A DNA stretch of 64,000 nucleotides, taken from NCBI GenBank assembly GCA_009760885.1, contig CM019713.1, positions 29,010,927 to 29,074,926 on the forward strand, given 5' to 3'. Of the stretch, positions 1 through 12,049 are shown one piece after another (position 1 is the stretch's first letter; every line of letters begins with the position of its first letter). The stretch comes from Achatina immaculata. Taxonomy: Eukaryota > Mollusca > Gastropoda > Stylommatophora > Achatinidae. The position numbers and the translations under genes are program-made. A model generated the notes under the pieces. The model was not told the DNA's origin. It saw nothing but the letters and a program-made list of their open reading frames with translations, and did no database searches.

Positions 1-49
1 TAAGTTATATTGGCTTTAAAATTTCTCTTTACACTAAATTTTTCATAAA

Positions 50-157
50 TGCCTGATAAAATATCTTACAGCTTACATCCTTCTCTGCCATTAAATGTCG
101 TATAGGTCTTGCATGGTAGTTTGCCAAGATTTCCTGTTTTCGGCGAGCTTTTCAACG
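50..157 (-). mobile_element. LINE-B 3' end fragment
   Basis: Matches the 3' terminus of LINE-B seen at 47570, 59640 and 30530 (on the minus strand: inverted copy of ACATCCTTC...GCCATTAAATGTC and the TTGCCAAGATTTCCTG block). Very short, 5'-truncated and non-coding. Confidence 0.6.
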
Positions 158-1920
158 TTGTCACAATGAAATACAAAGCGGGTATGCTCAGGTCAAGTCA
201 GCATTCCAGACAATGAGACACATCTTGTGCAACAGATCCATATCAATGGAAACAAGATTCCGAGTACTTAAATGTTACATCAAGCCAATTTTGTTTTATG
301 GGTGTAAAGCTTGGTCTATGAATAAGAGAGTACAATGAGAAATGGAGGCCATGGAGATATGGTTTATAAAAAGGATGTTGAAGGTACCATGGACAGCCAA
401 GAAAACCAATGAAGAAGTCTTAAGAAAGGCCAGAGTTAAAAAGCAAATTATAGCAAAGATCAGAGGCAGACATGCGAGATTTATAGGACATTTCCTGAGA
501 ACAGGAAAATTGCAACACAATGTGGCAATCATTGTTAAAATACCAAAAAAGGGCAACCTTAGTGACTGTAACATCTGGAGAGAAGTAACCTTAATATCAG
601 TTGTGTCAAAAGTATTTTGCAAGGTCATTTTGAATAGACTCAAAGATATCGTGGATACTGCAATGAGAGAAGAACAAGCAGGATTTCGAAAAGGGAGAAG
701 CTGTCTCGACCAGATCTTTACTCTCAGAATAATACTTGAAGAACATATTGAAAAGCAGAAACCATTAATACTGAACTTCATAGATTTTAAAAAGGCATTT
801 GATAGCATACACAGAGATTCATTATGGAGAATTTTATGTCTATATGGAATACCATCTAAAATTGTCAACATCATTAAGGACTTATACAATGGATTTGTTT
901 GTGCAGTCAAGACAGAAGAAGGGATGAGTGAATGGTTCCAGATTGAAACAGGCGTGAAACAAGTATGTATACTGTCTCCTTTACTTTTTGGGATTACAAT
1001 AGACTTCATAATGGAAAAATGCTGCACAGGTAACACAGGTATTGACTGGGTACATGGGACCAAACTAGACGATCTTGATTTTGCTGATGACATAACTCTT
1101 ATCAGTAATAATGTGAATTCCATGCAAGAAAAAACAGATAGCCTGTCTTCACTGGCTAGCAAAATAGGACTTGAAATTAACAAGGACAAAACAAAAATAT
1201 TGAAAATTCCCATCAATCAAAATGGAAAAATACACATAGAAGGGACAGATATTGAAGAAGTCAATCAATTTGCATACCTTGGCAGCTACATAGACCAGGA
1301 TGGTGACACTAGAAAGGAAGTTAGGATCAGAATTGCAAAAGCAGCATCAACTTCAAGAACCTTGAGAACATATGGAATTCAAAAGTTATAAGCACAAAGT
1401 TAAGACTATTCAATTCAAATGTAATATCCACCCTCATTTATGCATGCGAAAGCTGGAAAACAACTAAAGAAATAGACAAGAAATTAGACTCTTTTGAAAA
1501 CAAATGCCTAAGGATAATACTCGGCATCAAGTGGAATGAATTCAAGAACAATGCAGAGATAAGACAGATGACTGAACAACAACCAGTCTCATGGGTGATC
1601 AGGAAAAGGAGATGGACATATGTTGGTCACTTGATGAGAAGAAATGATCAGAGAATCCCAAAACAAGCTATCAGGTGAAACACAACAGGCCGAAGAAAAA
1701 GAGGCAGACCGCGTGAAACTCTGAAGAGGACATTATTAAGAGGGCCAAATTAACAGGCATAAAATCCTTCGATGAGGTTGAAGGAAGAAGAGACAGAGGA
1801 AGACAGAGAGAGAATCTGTCAATGTGGCTAGGAAGAAAGCCACCGGCGGATCTCATAATCAAGTCTAAAGACAGGGAATTGTGGAGAGAAATGATTGTAT
1901 GGCCACTCCATGTTTGACAT
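158..1920 (+). mobile_element. LINE-A 3' fragment, split by a LINE-B insertion
   Basis: The stretches 158-527 and 1784-1920 align consecutively with the LINE-A 3' part at 58690-59110 (AKKTNEE helix, then GRQR-rich region, then the 3' end with KSKDRELW). They are separated by an unrelated LINE-B piece. Only the C-terminal post-RT region is present; it contains stops and is not functional. Confidence 0.7.
528..1783 (+). mobile_element. LINE-B reverse-transcriptase fragment nested in LINE-A
   Basis: Encodes RT blocks IVKIPKKGNLSDCNIWREV, EEQAGFRKGRSCLDQIFTLR, FIDFKKAFDS, GVKQVCILSPLLF and the catalytic FADD (DLDFADDITL) followed by the thumb region, open to 1391. After that it is broken by stops. 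AP-endonuclease is missing (5' truncated). Because the insertion joined in frame, a chimeric LINE-A/LINE-B reading frame runs 342-1391. LINE-B resembles RTE-type non-LTR elements; clade placement is by pattern only. Confidence 0.75.
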
Positions 1921-2155
1921 AATGTTCCAGCAATCTGTTCATGGCTGCAGATTCAGAACTGTTGCTTGAATTGGCAATTTGACTAGATTCTCTGAGTGCA
2001 CTCAGGATATCAGCCTGGTCCATTGCCTGTCCACCCTCCATTGTAGCCATGCCAGCAAGTCTGACCACCCTCCATTGTAGCCATGCCAGCAAGTCTGACC
2101 ACCTTCCACTGTAGCCATGCCAGCAAGTCTGTCCACCCTCCACTGTAGCACTTGA
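1895..2155 (-). mobile_element. LINE-G RNase H tail with internal 34-bp repeats
   Basis: The minus strand reads QADILSALRESSQIANSSNS, matching the LINE-G tail at 18690-19060 (QADIVNAL...SSESTS). The block encoding RLAGMATMEGG is repeated about 3.5 times as a 34-bp unit (2029-2149). Fragment only; RNase H active-site region absent. Confidence 0.55.
2029..2149. repeat. 34-bp minisatellite
   Basis: About 3.5 copies of a unit containing CCATGCCAGCAAGTC and CCACCCTCCA, nearly perfect. It lies inside a LINE-G RNase H remnant. Confidence 0.8.
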
Positions 2156-2159
2156 ATTG

Positions 2160-2850
2160 AATTGAATTTCAACCTCATCAAGGGATGTTATTCCCACTAA
2201 ACTGGCTTCTTTTAACAGTGTCCTCTTTAGAGTTTCACATGGTCAACCTATTTTTCTTTGGCCTTTTGTGTTCCATTTGACAGTTTGTTTTGGGATTCTC
2301 TAATTGTTTCTTCTCAGCACATGACCAACATATGTCCATCTTCTTTTTCTAATCACTCATGAGACAGGCTGTTGTTTGCTCATCTGTCTTATCTCTATGT
2401 TGTTCTTGTATTAGTTCCACTTCATACCGAGTATTTTCCTGAGGCATTTGTTTTCAAAAGAGTCTAATTTCTTGTCTATTTCTTTAGTTGTTTTCCAGCT
2501 TTCACATGCATAAATGAGGGTGGATATTACATTTGTATTGAATAATCTTAGCTTGGTTTTTGTGCTTATAACTTTTGAATTCCATATGTTCTCAAAATTC
2601 TTGAAGCTCAATGCTGCTTTTACAATTCCAATTCTAACTTCCTTTCTGGTGTCACCATCCTGGTCAATGTAGCTTCTGAGATATGCAAAAATGATTTGCT
2701 TCTTCAGCAGCTGTTACTTTTATATATATTTTTCTTTCATGAGAAGTTTCATTATTTTTGTTTTTCTTTGTTAATGTCAAGCCCTATTTTACTAGCCATT
2801 GAAGACAGGGTATCTATTTTTTCTTGCATTGAACCATGATCAACAAGGTG
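2160..2850 (-). mobile_element. LINE-B 3' fragment
   Basis: Minus-strand copy of the LINE-B post-RT region: LRLFNTNVISTLIYACESWK, KKLDSFENKCLRKILGMKWN, then the degraded GHVLR-like region. Aligned with 35560-36130 and 47600-48160. Frameshifted, 5' truncated. Confidence 0.7.
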
Positions 2851-3229
2851 GTCCTTCTGTTTTTAATCCATAAAACTACACCCCTTGAGGTGGAGCAATC
2901 TATCTAGCAAACACCCTTGTGATGTATTACAAGAAAAAAAAAAGTAAGGCAAATGAAGTGCATAGTGTTAGCTGAACCTGAAAATTAAAATTGTCCCATC
3001 ATGCCTTATGCCAGTATGTTCTATTACATTGTTAATTGTTACATTTCTTTGCTGTGACCAGCACTTTCCCTTCCTGAATACTGTGTAATTTAGTGTGTCT
3101 CACCTTGCATGTTAAGTTTTCACAATTTAACAATCCATTCTTGCTACCTAAGTGCTCATGAATGTATGCACTGACTCCATCAGAAACACAGCTCATAGGG
3201 AAGTGTGGTGATCATTGGATTTCTGTTTA
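2851..3229. other. No gene recognised
   Basis: AT-rich sequence with no convincing exon, repeat or element match to other parts of the window. Confidence 0.5.
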
Positions 3230-4889
3230 AACTCAGCCAAGCTAATTTCTGCCAATCTCTTGATACTGTCCACCTTCCTCTTACTCCTTTCTCAGCAACT
3301 TTATTCTCATCTATGATATTCAGTGTTTTATTATGTTGTTATCTTGATTTTTGATGAAATACTTTTGCTGTTAACTTTTATGTTCCTCGTTGCTTTTCTT
3401 CATTTCCTTTAATTTGTTTAATAAATTATTTTTGTCTTCTTGTCTGTCTATGAAATGTCTTCCCATTCTTTTGTGTAAATGACAATTCAAGGGCCTTAAC
3501 TCTTTCCATGCCATAGTCACTATAGTGATAACTTCTGGTTACTGAGTTGCGTGCCATAGTCATTATAGTGACAATTTATTTGTTTAAAACACGATTTGAG
3601 AAAAACACGATTCAAATTTTCGCTCGCATGTTATCTGCGCATGTCAGAATTACCCAGCATCCTTTTTGCTCACGTCACCGGCCGGTAGCCATTTTTTCTT
3701 ACGTTTCTGTTCAGTTTGGTGCATATTTTTGTAACTTTAGTCGAGAATGGACAGGCCCTCAGACAAGACACATCTTACTGGATGTTCCCTAGTTAGGTCT
3801 CAACCAGAAAGAAAGGCTAAAACAGGTGCTAGGCAGTTTTTTCTGGCATATTGTGGTAAGAAATCTTCTGACATTGTTTCTGACCATGCTTTTGACCGGC
3901 AATCTGACAATGATTCTGATAGTTTGTCTGATAATGTCTCAGACAATGGTTATGATAGCTCATGTTTGTGTTTGTTTCTGCAAATTTGTGCACAAAGTGA
4001 TAAAGTGATTATATTTCATGTGAGGATTTCCATTTATCATCGATTTGTTATTTCCAAGTGGATATTTACAGCTCCAATGGTAGGTAGAAAATAATTTTAT
4101 TTTATTTTATTTGTGTGTCGTAAATTTTTTTTCCTTGGGGGGCTGAAAATGTTGTCATATTTTCTCACCAGTTATTTTTTTCTAAACAAACTCTGCATTT
4201 ATGGAATCTTCATTCATTTTTTTTTTTTTATGTATAATAAGTATACTTGTGTAAGATGGAAATAATTGTTAAATCACTTTTTAAACTATACCCCAAAAAT
4301 ATCGCGACACCTGCGCATTTTGCTTAGCACCAACTCGACGTCTGCATTTTTACCCGCAGGCACAGGAAGAGTTAATGTTCTTTTCTCGTTTTGTTTCTTT
4401 TGCTCTCATTCTTTACTCAGCCATGGACACTTATCCTTCTGATCTCTGGCTGATATTCTGTTTATTTTATTTTGTATTGCCAGGAAAATACTCCATGTTG
4501 ATAGTAAGCGTAAGAACAGAAAAAAGCATTATAAATGTAATAGTGACCATGTCACAAACTCATTTTTGTTTTTGCTGACAGATCCCTGCACAACAGCATT
4601 GTTGTCATGGTGCTGAATGTGTCTTGTCATTTTTATTCTTTTCTTTATCTCTGCTTCACATTTCTCATCCTCAGTTAGTATGTGCCCTCGATAGCCATGG
4701 CTTGTCAAGTTTTCCAGTTTCTCGTTTTTTTTTAGTGATTATATCCACCTGTGGCATTTCTCATTTTTGGCTTTTGTTGTTTATCTTATCTATTAATTTC
4801 TGTAGTTTCTGTGGATTCTCTGCTAGGAAGACTGTATCATCTGCATATCTTAAAATGTTGATATTTCTTTCCCCATATGTTGTCCTTGT
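3230..4889 (-). mobile_element. LINE-E RT fragment, 3' part
   Basis: Minus-strand remnant with INILRYADDTVFLAENPQ (catalytic YADD) at 4761-4880 and decayed downstream sequence to ~3230. It is interrupted by a TTAA-flanked element at 3496-4375. It continues at 9065-9530 on the other side of the LINE-C insertion, which duplicated 13 bp of it (4877-4889 and 9065-9077). Many stops; inactive. Confidence 0.6.
3496..4375. mobile_element. piggyBac-like DNA element remnant (TTAA-flanked)
   Basis: Bounded by TTAA on both sides (3496-3499, 4372-4375) with inverted ends TTAACTCTTTCCATGCC and, on the opposite strand at the right end, TTAACTCTTCCTGTGCC. A plus-strand frame at 3747-3960 with an acidic Ser/Asp-rich stretch (SDNDSDSLSDNVSDN) resembles the N-terminus of a piggyBac-type transposase, but no catalytic domain is present. 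It sits inside LINE-E. Confidence 0.6.
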
Positions 4890-7800
4890 CCCCCGTGTGG
4901 TACCCGGGATCTGCAAAGAATAGGACCACTGTACCCTACCATGCATGATCGTAAAAGGCGACTAAGGAGGGTTCAGCATAGGGCCAGCAACCCTATCTGG
5001 TAAAAAACTATCAGACTGCTACAGAAACAGAAGCAAGGGAAAAAGCAAATGCAGGTGGAAGGAGAAATGCGTATCAGGAAACTGAGCCCATGAAGGTTGT
5101 GGATGAAAGCCAGCCACTGGAAGTCCCCAGCCTGACTGCAGACCTCCTGGAACCTAAACAAAAGATGCAAATAGGCAGCTGGAATGTAAGAACACTAAAC
5201 CAGACTGGAAAACTAGCACAAACCATCAAGGAAATGCACAGATACAAACTAGACATACTAGGAATACAAGAAGCAAGATGGACAGGACAAGGCAGAAGGA
5301 AATTAACAACACAGCACACAGAAGATACAATAATATGGTCAGGTAAAGAAGATCTTCATGAAGGAGGAGTAGCAATGATTATAACAAAAGAAGCATCAAG
5401 AGCATTGCTGAAATGGACCCCAATAAATGAGAGATTATTATATGCACGGTTCAACTCAAGATTCACGAAGCTGTCTATTATAGTTTGTTATGCACCAACA
5501 GAAGCAGCTGAAGAGAAATTAAAAGAAGATTTTTACAACAGCCTCCAAGCCACAGTAGAAACAATACCCAAGCATGATATGCTACTCATCTTGGGCGACT
5601 TCAATGCAAAAGTAGGTGAAGGAAATGAAGATAGAAGAAGAATCATGGGAAGAGAAGGAATCGGAGAAATAAATGAAAATGGAGAAAGACTGTGCAGTTT
5701 CTGTGAAGAAAACATGATGACCATCGGAGGGACAATTTTCCAACACAAAAACATCCATAAGGTGACTTGGAGGTCACCAGATAAAACCACAGAAAACCAA
5801 ATCGATCACATACTAATAAACAACAAGTGGAAACGGTCACTACAAGATGTGCGAGCAAGGAAAGGAGCAGATATAGGAAGTGATCACAACCTTCTGGTAG
5901 CAAAAATAAAACTAAAATTAAGGAAAGCCAGAATCGGAGAACACAGAAGATACATTTTGATACAAGAAAACTGATAGACCAGCAAACAAGAAATGAATTC
6001 TCAATAATACTTAAGAACCGCTTCAGTGTCCTACAAGACGAAGCAGAAATGTCCATATTAGAGTTCAATAAAACACTACAGGAAACAGCAAAAGAGGTGC
6101 TGGGATATCGGAAAAGGAGAAAAGAGGAATGGATAAGTGAGACCACATGGGAAAAGATAGAGCAAAGAAAAGAAATCAAGAAAAAATTACTGAACACCAA
6201 ATCACAACGGCTTAAAGAACGAGTTTTAAGTAATTATGCACAAAAAGACAAAGAAGTGAAGGAATCATGCCGTCAAGATAAACGTCAGTATTATGACAAC
6301 TTAGCAGAGACAGCAGAGAAAGCAGCATATACAAATGACATGAAAACCATATATAAAATCACAAAGCAGATGACAGGTAACTTCAATACAAGATGTGAAA
6401 GTGCAGTAAGAACACAAAATGGACAACTGGTCAGTGGAGAAAGAGAAAAAATTGAAAGATGGAGGGAACACTTTAACACCCTACTAAACAGAACACAAGC
6501 AGCACAAGCAATAGATATACCTGAAGCAAAAGCGGAACTAAACATCAATACAGGACCAATAACAATAAATGAAGTAAAAGAGGCGATAAAGATGCTAAAA
6601 TCAGACAGGGCACCAGGTGAAGATGAAGTGACTGCTGAGATGTTGAAAGCAGAAGAAACAGAAACACCAAAACAACTTTGCCGGATATTACAACAAATTT
6701 GGGATTTAGAAAAAGCCCCAGAGGAGTGGAAAACTGGTCTTATAGTAAAACTACCAAAGAAGGGTGACCTCAGAGATTGCGGGAACTGGAGAGGCATTAC
6801 CCTACTGCCACTCACTAGTAAAGTATTTTGCAGAATAATCATCAACAGAAATGTACCAACACTTGAGGAAAAACTTCGGAAAGAGCAGGCAGGATTTAGG
6901 AAAGGAAGATCATGCATAGACCATATATTTGTACTTAGACAAATATTCATTCATTCATTCATTCCTTTGCATGTCCCTTGCGGAACTTTGCCTCCCAAAC
7001 AGCACTCCTGTAGGCCTCTCGGTTGTGAGCAAGATGGCCTGCTGCTGCTGCATCCATTTCCAGATCATCAACGATGTCTTGCAGCCATCTTCGTTTCGGT
7101 CTTCCTCTTTTTCTTTTTCCCATTATGTATCCTTCCAATACGGTCTTCTCTAAATTATCATGACGTTTAATGTGGCTAAAATATTTAAGTTTTCTCTCTT
7201 TAATCCTCTTTACTAGCCAGCCTTCTTCAATATTAAGCTCTTGTAGTATAGATATATTTGTTCTTTTTTGTGTCCACGATATTTGGAGAACTCTTCTATA
7301 GCATTTACATTCAAAGGCATTTATGTGCTTCTCAGCTGTTTTGTTAAGTGTCCAGGTCTCACAGGCATATGTTGCGATGGGAAAGATGCATGCCCTTAAA
7401 AATCTTATTTTTATGGTTCTGTCTGCTCCTCTCCACAGATTCTTTATTTGTTTTACTTTCTGAAGAGCAATAGATGTCCTCCTTTTAATTTCCCTCGTTT
7501 TATCTCCATTATTAGTTAGTAGTGATCCAAGATATTCAAAACTCTCCACTTCTTCCAGTTTTTCCTCACTGATACATATTTCAGTTGCCTTGTTTGTTTT
7601 GTCAGTTGTCATCACTTTAGTTTTCTTTGCATTAAGATAGAGGTTCTGCTCTTCGCTGTTCTTGCGGACTGACATAATTAGTTTTTCCATTCCTTCTTGT
7701 GTTGTGGACAGCAATACTGTGTCATCAGCATATCTAATCTCTGGTATTTCATAACCTCCAACTGTTATGGCATCGTAATATTCTTTGTCTACATCTTCTC

Positions 7801-9064
7801 TAACATTCCTCATTATATTTTCAGTATACAAGTTAAATAAGTAGGGTGACAATATGCACCCCTGACGGACCCCTTGTTTTATGTCAAACCAAGTTGTTGT
7901 TTCACCATTTATTCTTACTGCTAAATATTAGAACAGGCAAATGAGTGGCATAGCACAACATATGCATTATTCATAGATTTTGAGAAAGCCTTTGACAGTG
8001 TCAACAGAGATGCACTGTGGAAAATCCTAAGATGGCATGGCCTCCCCCATAAAATAGTTAATGTAATCAAAGCCCTATACGAGGGTTTTCAGTGCAAAGT
8101 TATCTGTGGAGAACATACCTCCAGCAGCTTTAGGGTACAAACAGGAGTGAAACAGGGATGTGTACTATCACCAACATTATTTATCTTGGCAGTAGACTGG
8201 TTAATGAAGGAGGCAACATCAGACAAACGCAGAGGATTACAATGGACCCTTGACACAGTGCTGGAGGACCTTGACTTTGCGGACAACATTTGTCTATTAT
8301 CAAGCAGTCACAAAGATATGCAAGATAAAATAAACAAGTTAATCCAGAATGCAAACAACATAGGACTAAAGATCAACGTAGGAAAGACAAAGTTAATGAA
8401 GCAAAATGTGAACAACAGAAATGTACTCAGAGTAGATAACAAGTTAGTGGAGGAGGTCAACGAATTTGTATACCTTGGCAGCAGAGTAGTAGAAAATGGA
8501 GACAGCACAGAGGACATCAACAGCAAACTTACTAGAGCAAACCAGGCTTTTGCAATGCTACAGAATATATGGAAATCAAATAAACTAAGCATAAATATGA
8601 AAATCAGGATATTTAAGAGTAATGTTCTAAGTGTACTACTCTATGGAAGTGAATGCTGGAAAATCACCAAAACCATAGAAAACAAGTTGAATTCTTTCCA
8701 GACTAAATGTTTACGTAGAATTAAAAAAATATTTTGGCCAAACACCATAAGAAATAACATCTTATTAGCAGAAATGCAGATGAAACCACTGACAACAATT
8801 ATTGAGGAAAGACGCTGGCGATGGTTGGGACATGTGCTCCGAATGACTGACAACTCACTACCAAAAATAGCACTAAGATGGACACCACAGGGGAGCAGAA
8901 GTAAGGGTAGACCAAAAGAGACATGGAGAAGAACAACAGAAAGGATGTTGAGCAATAGAGGGCTCACCTGGGCAAGAGCAGAAAAAAAGGCGAAAGACAG
9001 GCATTTGTGGAAAACCCTTGCAGAAGCCCCATGTGCCCTGGGCACTTAAGGTTCAGAGAGAGAG
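4890..9064 (+). mobile_element. LINE-C, apparently full length, with LINE-D nested inside
   Basis: RTE-like non-LTR element bounded by a 13-bp target-site duplication (4877-4889, 9065-9077). AP-endonuclease 5090-5974: WNVRTLNQTGKLAQ, LGIQEARWTGQG, ILGDFNAKVG, the SDHN motif. A one-base frameshift near 5955 moves to the second frame, which carries the RT N-terminal part from 6049 to 6945. After LINE-D (6946-7922) and the 5-bp repeat AAATA, the frame resumes exactly at 7928 and runs to 9049: FIDFEKAFDSVN, GVKQGCVLSPTLF, then GHVLRMTDNSLPK and GRPKETWRRT. The catalytic FADD is FADN (about 8275-8286), so RT activity is predicted lost. Net length without LINE-D is about 3.2 kb. Confidence 0.85.
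6946..7922 (-). mobile_element. LINE-D 3' half inserted in LINE-C
   Basis: Minus-strand RT fragment with MSPYLFNLYTENIMRNV, EIRYADDTVLLS (catalytic YADD) and the C-terminal region to GHAKE. It ends in a short TTCA/GAAT repeat tail at 6946-6960. It is flanked by AAATA at 6941-6945 and 7923-7927, which delimits the insertion. 5' truncated; the remaining frame (6959-7852) is intact over 297 codons, so it is young. Confidence 0.85.
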
Positions 9065-9530
9065 ATGTTGTCCTTGTAGTTATTCTGGGTGTCTGAAGAT
9101 TTTATCTATCTACAGGTTGAGCAGATACGGAGACAGATCACATTACTGCTACACTCCTTTCTTTACGGGTAAATTTGTTGATGTCACTGTGCCATATCTT
9201 ACTCATGCTGCCTGCTCCCAGTAGCAATTTGTCATAATTTGAATATCTTTCTCATCGAAGCTGATTTGCTCCAGACATTTAATTAATTTGTCATGTCAAA
9301 TGCTTTTAGTTTAATCTATAAAACAGGTGCACATACATTTCTAGATATCATGTACATCTCAGTTAACTTTCTTATACAAAAAGTCACCTCTCTTGTTTTA
9401 CTGTTCTGCTTCAGACAAAATTGTTCTTCACTGACTTCTTTATCAATTTTGTTTTTTGAGGAGAATTTTAGTCACATGACTCATCAGACTTATAGTTTGG
9501 AATTCTGAGTAGTCTTTGGCTTTTGCTTTC
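9065..9530 (-). mobile_element. LINE-E RT fragment, 5' part
   Basis: Continuation of LINE-E upstream of the LINE-C insertion. Decayed frames on the minus strand show RT landmarks: a CFIDYTK-like block near 9300, GxxQGC.LSPYLxNL near 9110-9160. Multiple stops and frameshifts. Confidence 0.5.
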
Positions 9531-9700
9531 TTAGGTAGTGCTGCAATGTATACTCCACAGAAGTGAAGTATAAATGAAGTATGACAAGACATGAAAAACA
9601 AATGTGGTTACAAAACATACAAGGATTAGTGGACATAATATATAGCTGTGGCCAGTATACAACAAATACATATTAGTTGAGAAACTACTAAGAAACTTAC

Positions 9701-9916
9701 CCCTTCCAAAGCTATATCTATATCTGGGAGGGATTTCTCGCAGCTGTGCTTCATTGCTGACCAGTGTTCTGTGATCATCAAGCGGTTTAGAGCTAATCTC
9801 ATCAAGTTCAGTGCTCTCTCTCAAGTTCAGACCAACTGAGTATACAACTGCCCCTTGATCTTTCAGACGATTGGCTGCAGCATAACTTTGCTCCCTATTC
9901 AAGCTTCTTTCGTTTG
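9701..9916 (-). CDS. VWA-6 last exon (last exon seen)
   Basis: A 216-nt exon, acceptor CCCATCATTTCAG, donor GTAAGT, phase 1/1. It encodes NERSLNREQSYAAANRLKDQ, then GAVVYSVGLNLRESTELDEI, then SSKPLDDHRTLVSNEAQLRE and a basic/aromatic tail PPRYRYSFGRG with no closing Cys. The strong donor shows that the gene continues downstream, but no later exon was recognised between 1 and 9700. Confidence 0.85.
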
Positions 9917-9959
9917 CTGAAATGATGGGATAAATCAGCTTTTATAATTATACTTAAAT

Positions 9960-10855
9960 AATATCTCTATGAAATCAAAGTTCGAGTTCACCAAGGATGC
10001 ATGCTATCTCCAGATCTATTCTCCTAATACAGTGAAAATAAAATGCATTACATAGAAGGACTACTAGGAATTTCAGTAGGAGGATATAATTTGAACAACG
10101 TGAGATATGCAGATGACACTGTTTTAATAGCAAAGAATGAAAAGAACTGCAGGAACTGATAAATAGGGTAGTTATGGAAAGTGAAAAAAAAGCCATAAAT
10201 GAGAAGAAAACAGGCCATGACCTTCTATAAGAAGAAAGTGATTCCAGGTTGTAAAATAAGTCAACAACATAACACTGAAGCAGGTAGACAAGTTCAAATA
10301 CCTAGAGACATTAATAACTTCATGATGATGTGAAATGCAGATAAAGAACAGAATAAAATAATATTTCAACGGATGAAAAATATTGTATGTAATCAATCAC
10401 TAACACTGAAAGAGTGCTCCAGTGTTATACTGAACAGGTCCTGTGTTATGGATGTGAAAATGGACAGGCACTAGGAAAGTACTGAGGCTGCAGAAATGTG
10501 GTTCTTTAGGAGAAAGAATGGTAAAGACACCATGGGCAGTGAAGAGATCAAACGAAGAGGTTCTGAAAGAGGCTTAAGAAGACAAACAAGCAGTAACAAA
10601 ATTCAGGAAGAGACAATCCAAACTCATAGTACACACCATGAGAGCAGGTGGATTGGAATATTTGATAACAACAGGGATGATAGAGAGCAAAAGAGACAGG
10701 GGCAGACAAATAGAGAAGATGATAGGTGGACTGATGAAGTGGCATGGAGAAAGAACACCAGTCCAGCTCAGAATTAACACCCAGAATAGAGAATTGTGGG
10801 AAAGCATAACCATTGATGCTTATTGGCATGGCGCTGAATAGATAGCCAAATTTTC
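9960..10855 (+). mobile_element. LINE-A-related RT fragment
   Basis: Plus-strand frames with VHQGCMLSPDLFS, NNVRYADDTVLIA (catalytic YADD), then the C-terminal region GRQIEKMIGGLMKWHG and RELWESI, parallel to LINE-A at 58390-59110. Frameshifted and 5' truncated; it lies in the intron between the last two VWA-6 exons. Confidence 0.6.
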
Positions 10856-11204
10856 TATATTCCTCATATAAATTTCAACTGTTTCTGCTTCTGTAATTCT
10901 CATACATCTACAAATTTTCTGTAAACCTCAAATTTCAACAATTTTTCCATAATCTTCATACCTCCACAAAAATAATCCATTTCTTATGTATCCAAAACAC
11001 CTCCACACATTGTATCTGCTTCTATATTCTTCATATCCCTACAAGTTTCATCTAATTCTATTCCTGTATTCCTTCCACATTTACAAGTTTTGTTTGTTTG
11101 TATTTCTACTAGAGCTCTCACACTTCCATCAAATTAATCTGCTAATCCCATTTCAACCTACATAATCTAATGTAAAAATGTACTCCCATCATGTCACAGA
11201 GACA
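10856..11204. repeat. Degenerate AT-rich repetitive stretch
   Basis: Pyrimidine- and AT-rich sequence repeatedly showing variants of CTTCATACCTCCACAAA and TTCTGCTTCTAT; a very diverged short tandem array is possible. No coding signal. Confidence 0.35.
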
Positions 11205-11412
11205 TTTTGAGATATGGCATTAGTGCTCATATTTTGCTGAACTTGTAGGCACACTTGAGGATGCATCATGTCTGGCCACCTATATCTCCCCAGCTCCTCA
11301 AACATCCAGATACTCATTTCTACAGCTGAGTGACTGGGTTGCCTCTGGCCAGACTTGAAATACCAGACACCATGTGAGGGATGGGCACATTAATCACTAC
11401 ACTATCCAGATG
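11205..11412 (-). mobile_element. tRNA-derived SINE copy
   Basis: The minus strand begins with a degenerate pol III A-box-like TAGTGTAGTGATTAATG and a decayed B box. It then has the core CAGTCACTCAGCTGTAGAAA and GAGTATCTG that is shared with the copy at 18255-18480 and recognisable at 61722-61972. Confidence 0.55.
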
Positions 11413-11522
11413 TCCAGTGATCACATAAATCATCCTTCAAACATATGAAATCTTCCTCTATCTGGTCCTCAATAACCAACTATGCCATCAGTAACAAATA
11501 TCACATGAAACAGCACTCCTAC

Positions 11523-11689
11523 CTGAAAGAAGAATTACAAAGTTTCTAGCCTCAGGTCTATCACCATTGGCTTCAGTGAACATGCTGCGTCTGGCATAAT
11601 CAAAAGCTTCTGCAACATTAGGATTGCCACGTATACGTTGATTCTTGAGTGAGTCAGCTGCTCTGAGAATACTATTTTGATCATTGTAC
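11523..11689 (-). CDS. VWA-6 exon 2
   Basis: A 167-nt exon with acceptor TTTTCCTCATAAAG and donor GTAGGA. It encodes YNDQNSILRAADSLKNQRIR, then GNPNVAEAFDYARRSMFTEA and NGDRPEARNFVILLS. The MIDAS Thr position is in GNPNVAEAF, so the usual NTADA pattern is lost. The terminal VTDG is replaced by LSAN across the splice junction, removing the final MIDAS Asp. Confidence 0.85.
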
Positions 11690-12049
11690 CTTTATGAGGA
11701 AAACAAACACAACTTTATTATTAAAAGAGTTTCTGGAGAACTCTCTGATTTTTCAAGTTTAATTAGCAGATTCTTATATCTCACTGTACATTTTATGTAT
11801 AAAACACATTATTTCAAAGATGCAACATCTTACTGTAAATGCATCTATCATTAACCATTCTGCTATTGTAGATGTATTGAAACTTCCTAATAATATTCCA
11901 TGTCTGTGGTAAAAGTATGCCATGCATTCTGTCCTTGTTGTGTTAAGATTATGTTAATGCGTTTGTGTGTCTTATTTAGTTTCTACTGAAGATTTTATCA
12001 TTACTATTATGTTCTGTGCTGGACAGTATTGGTGATCATGCTTCTCAAT

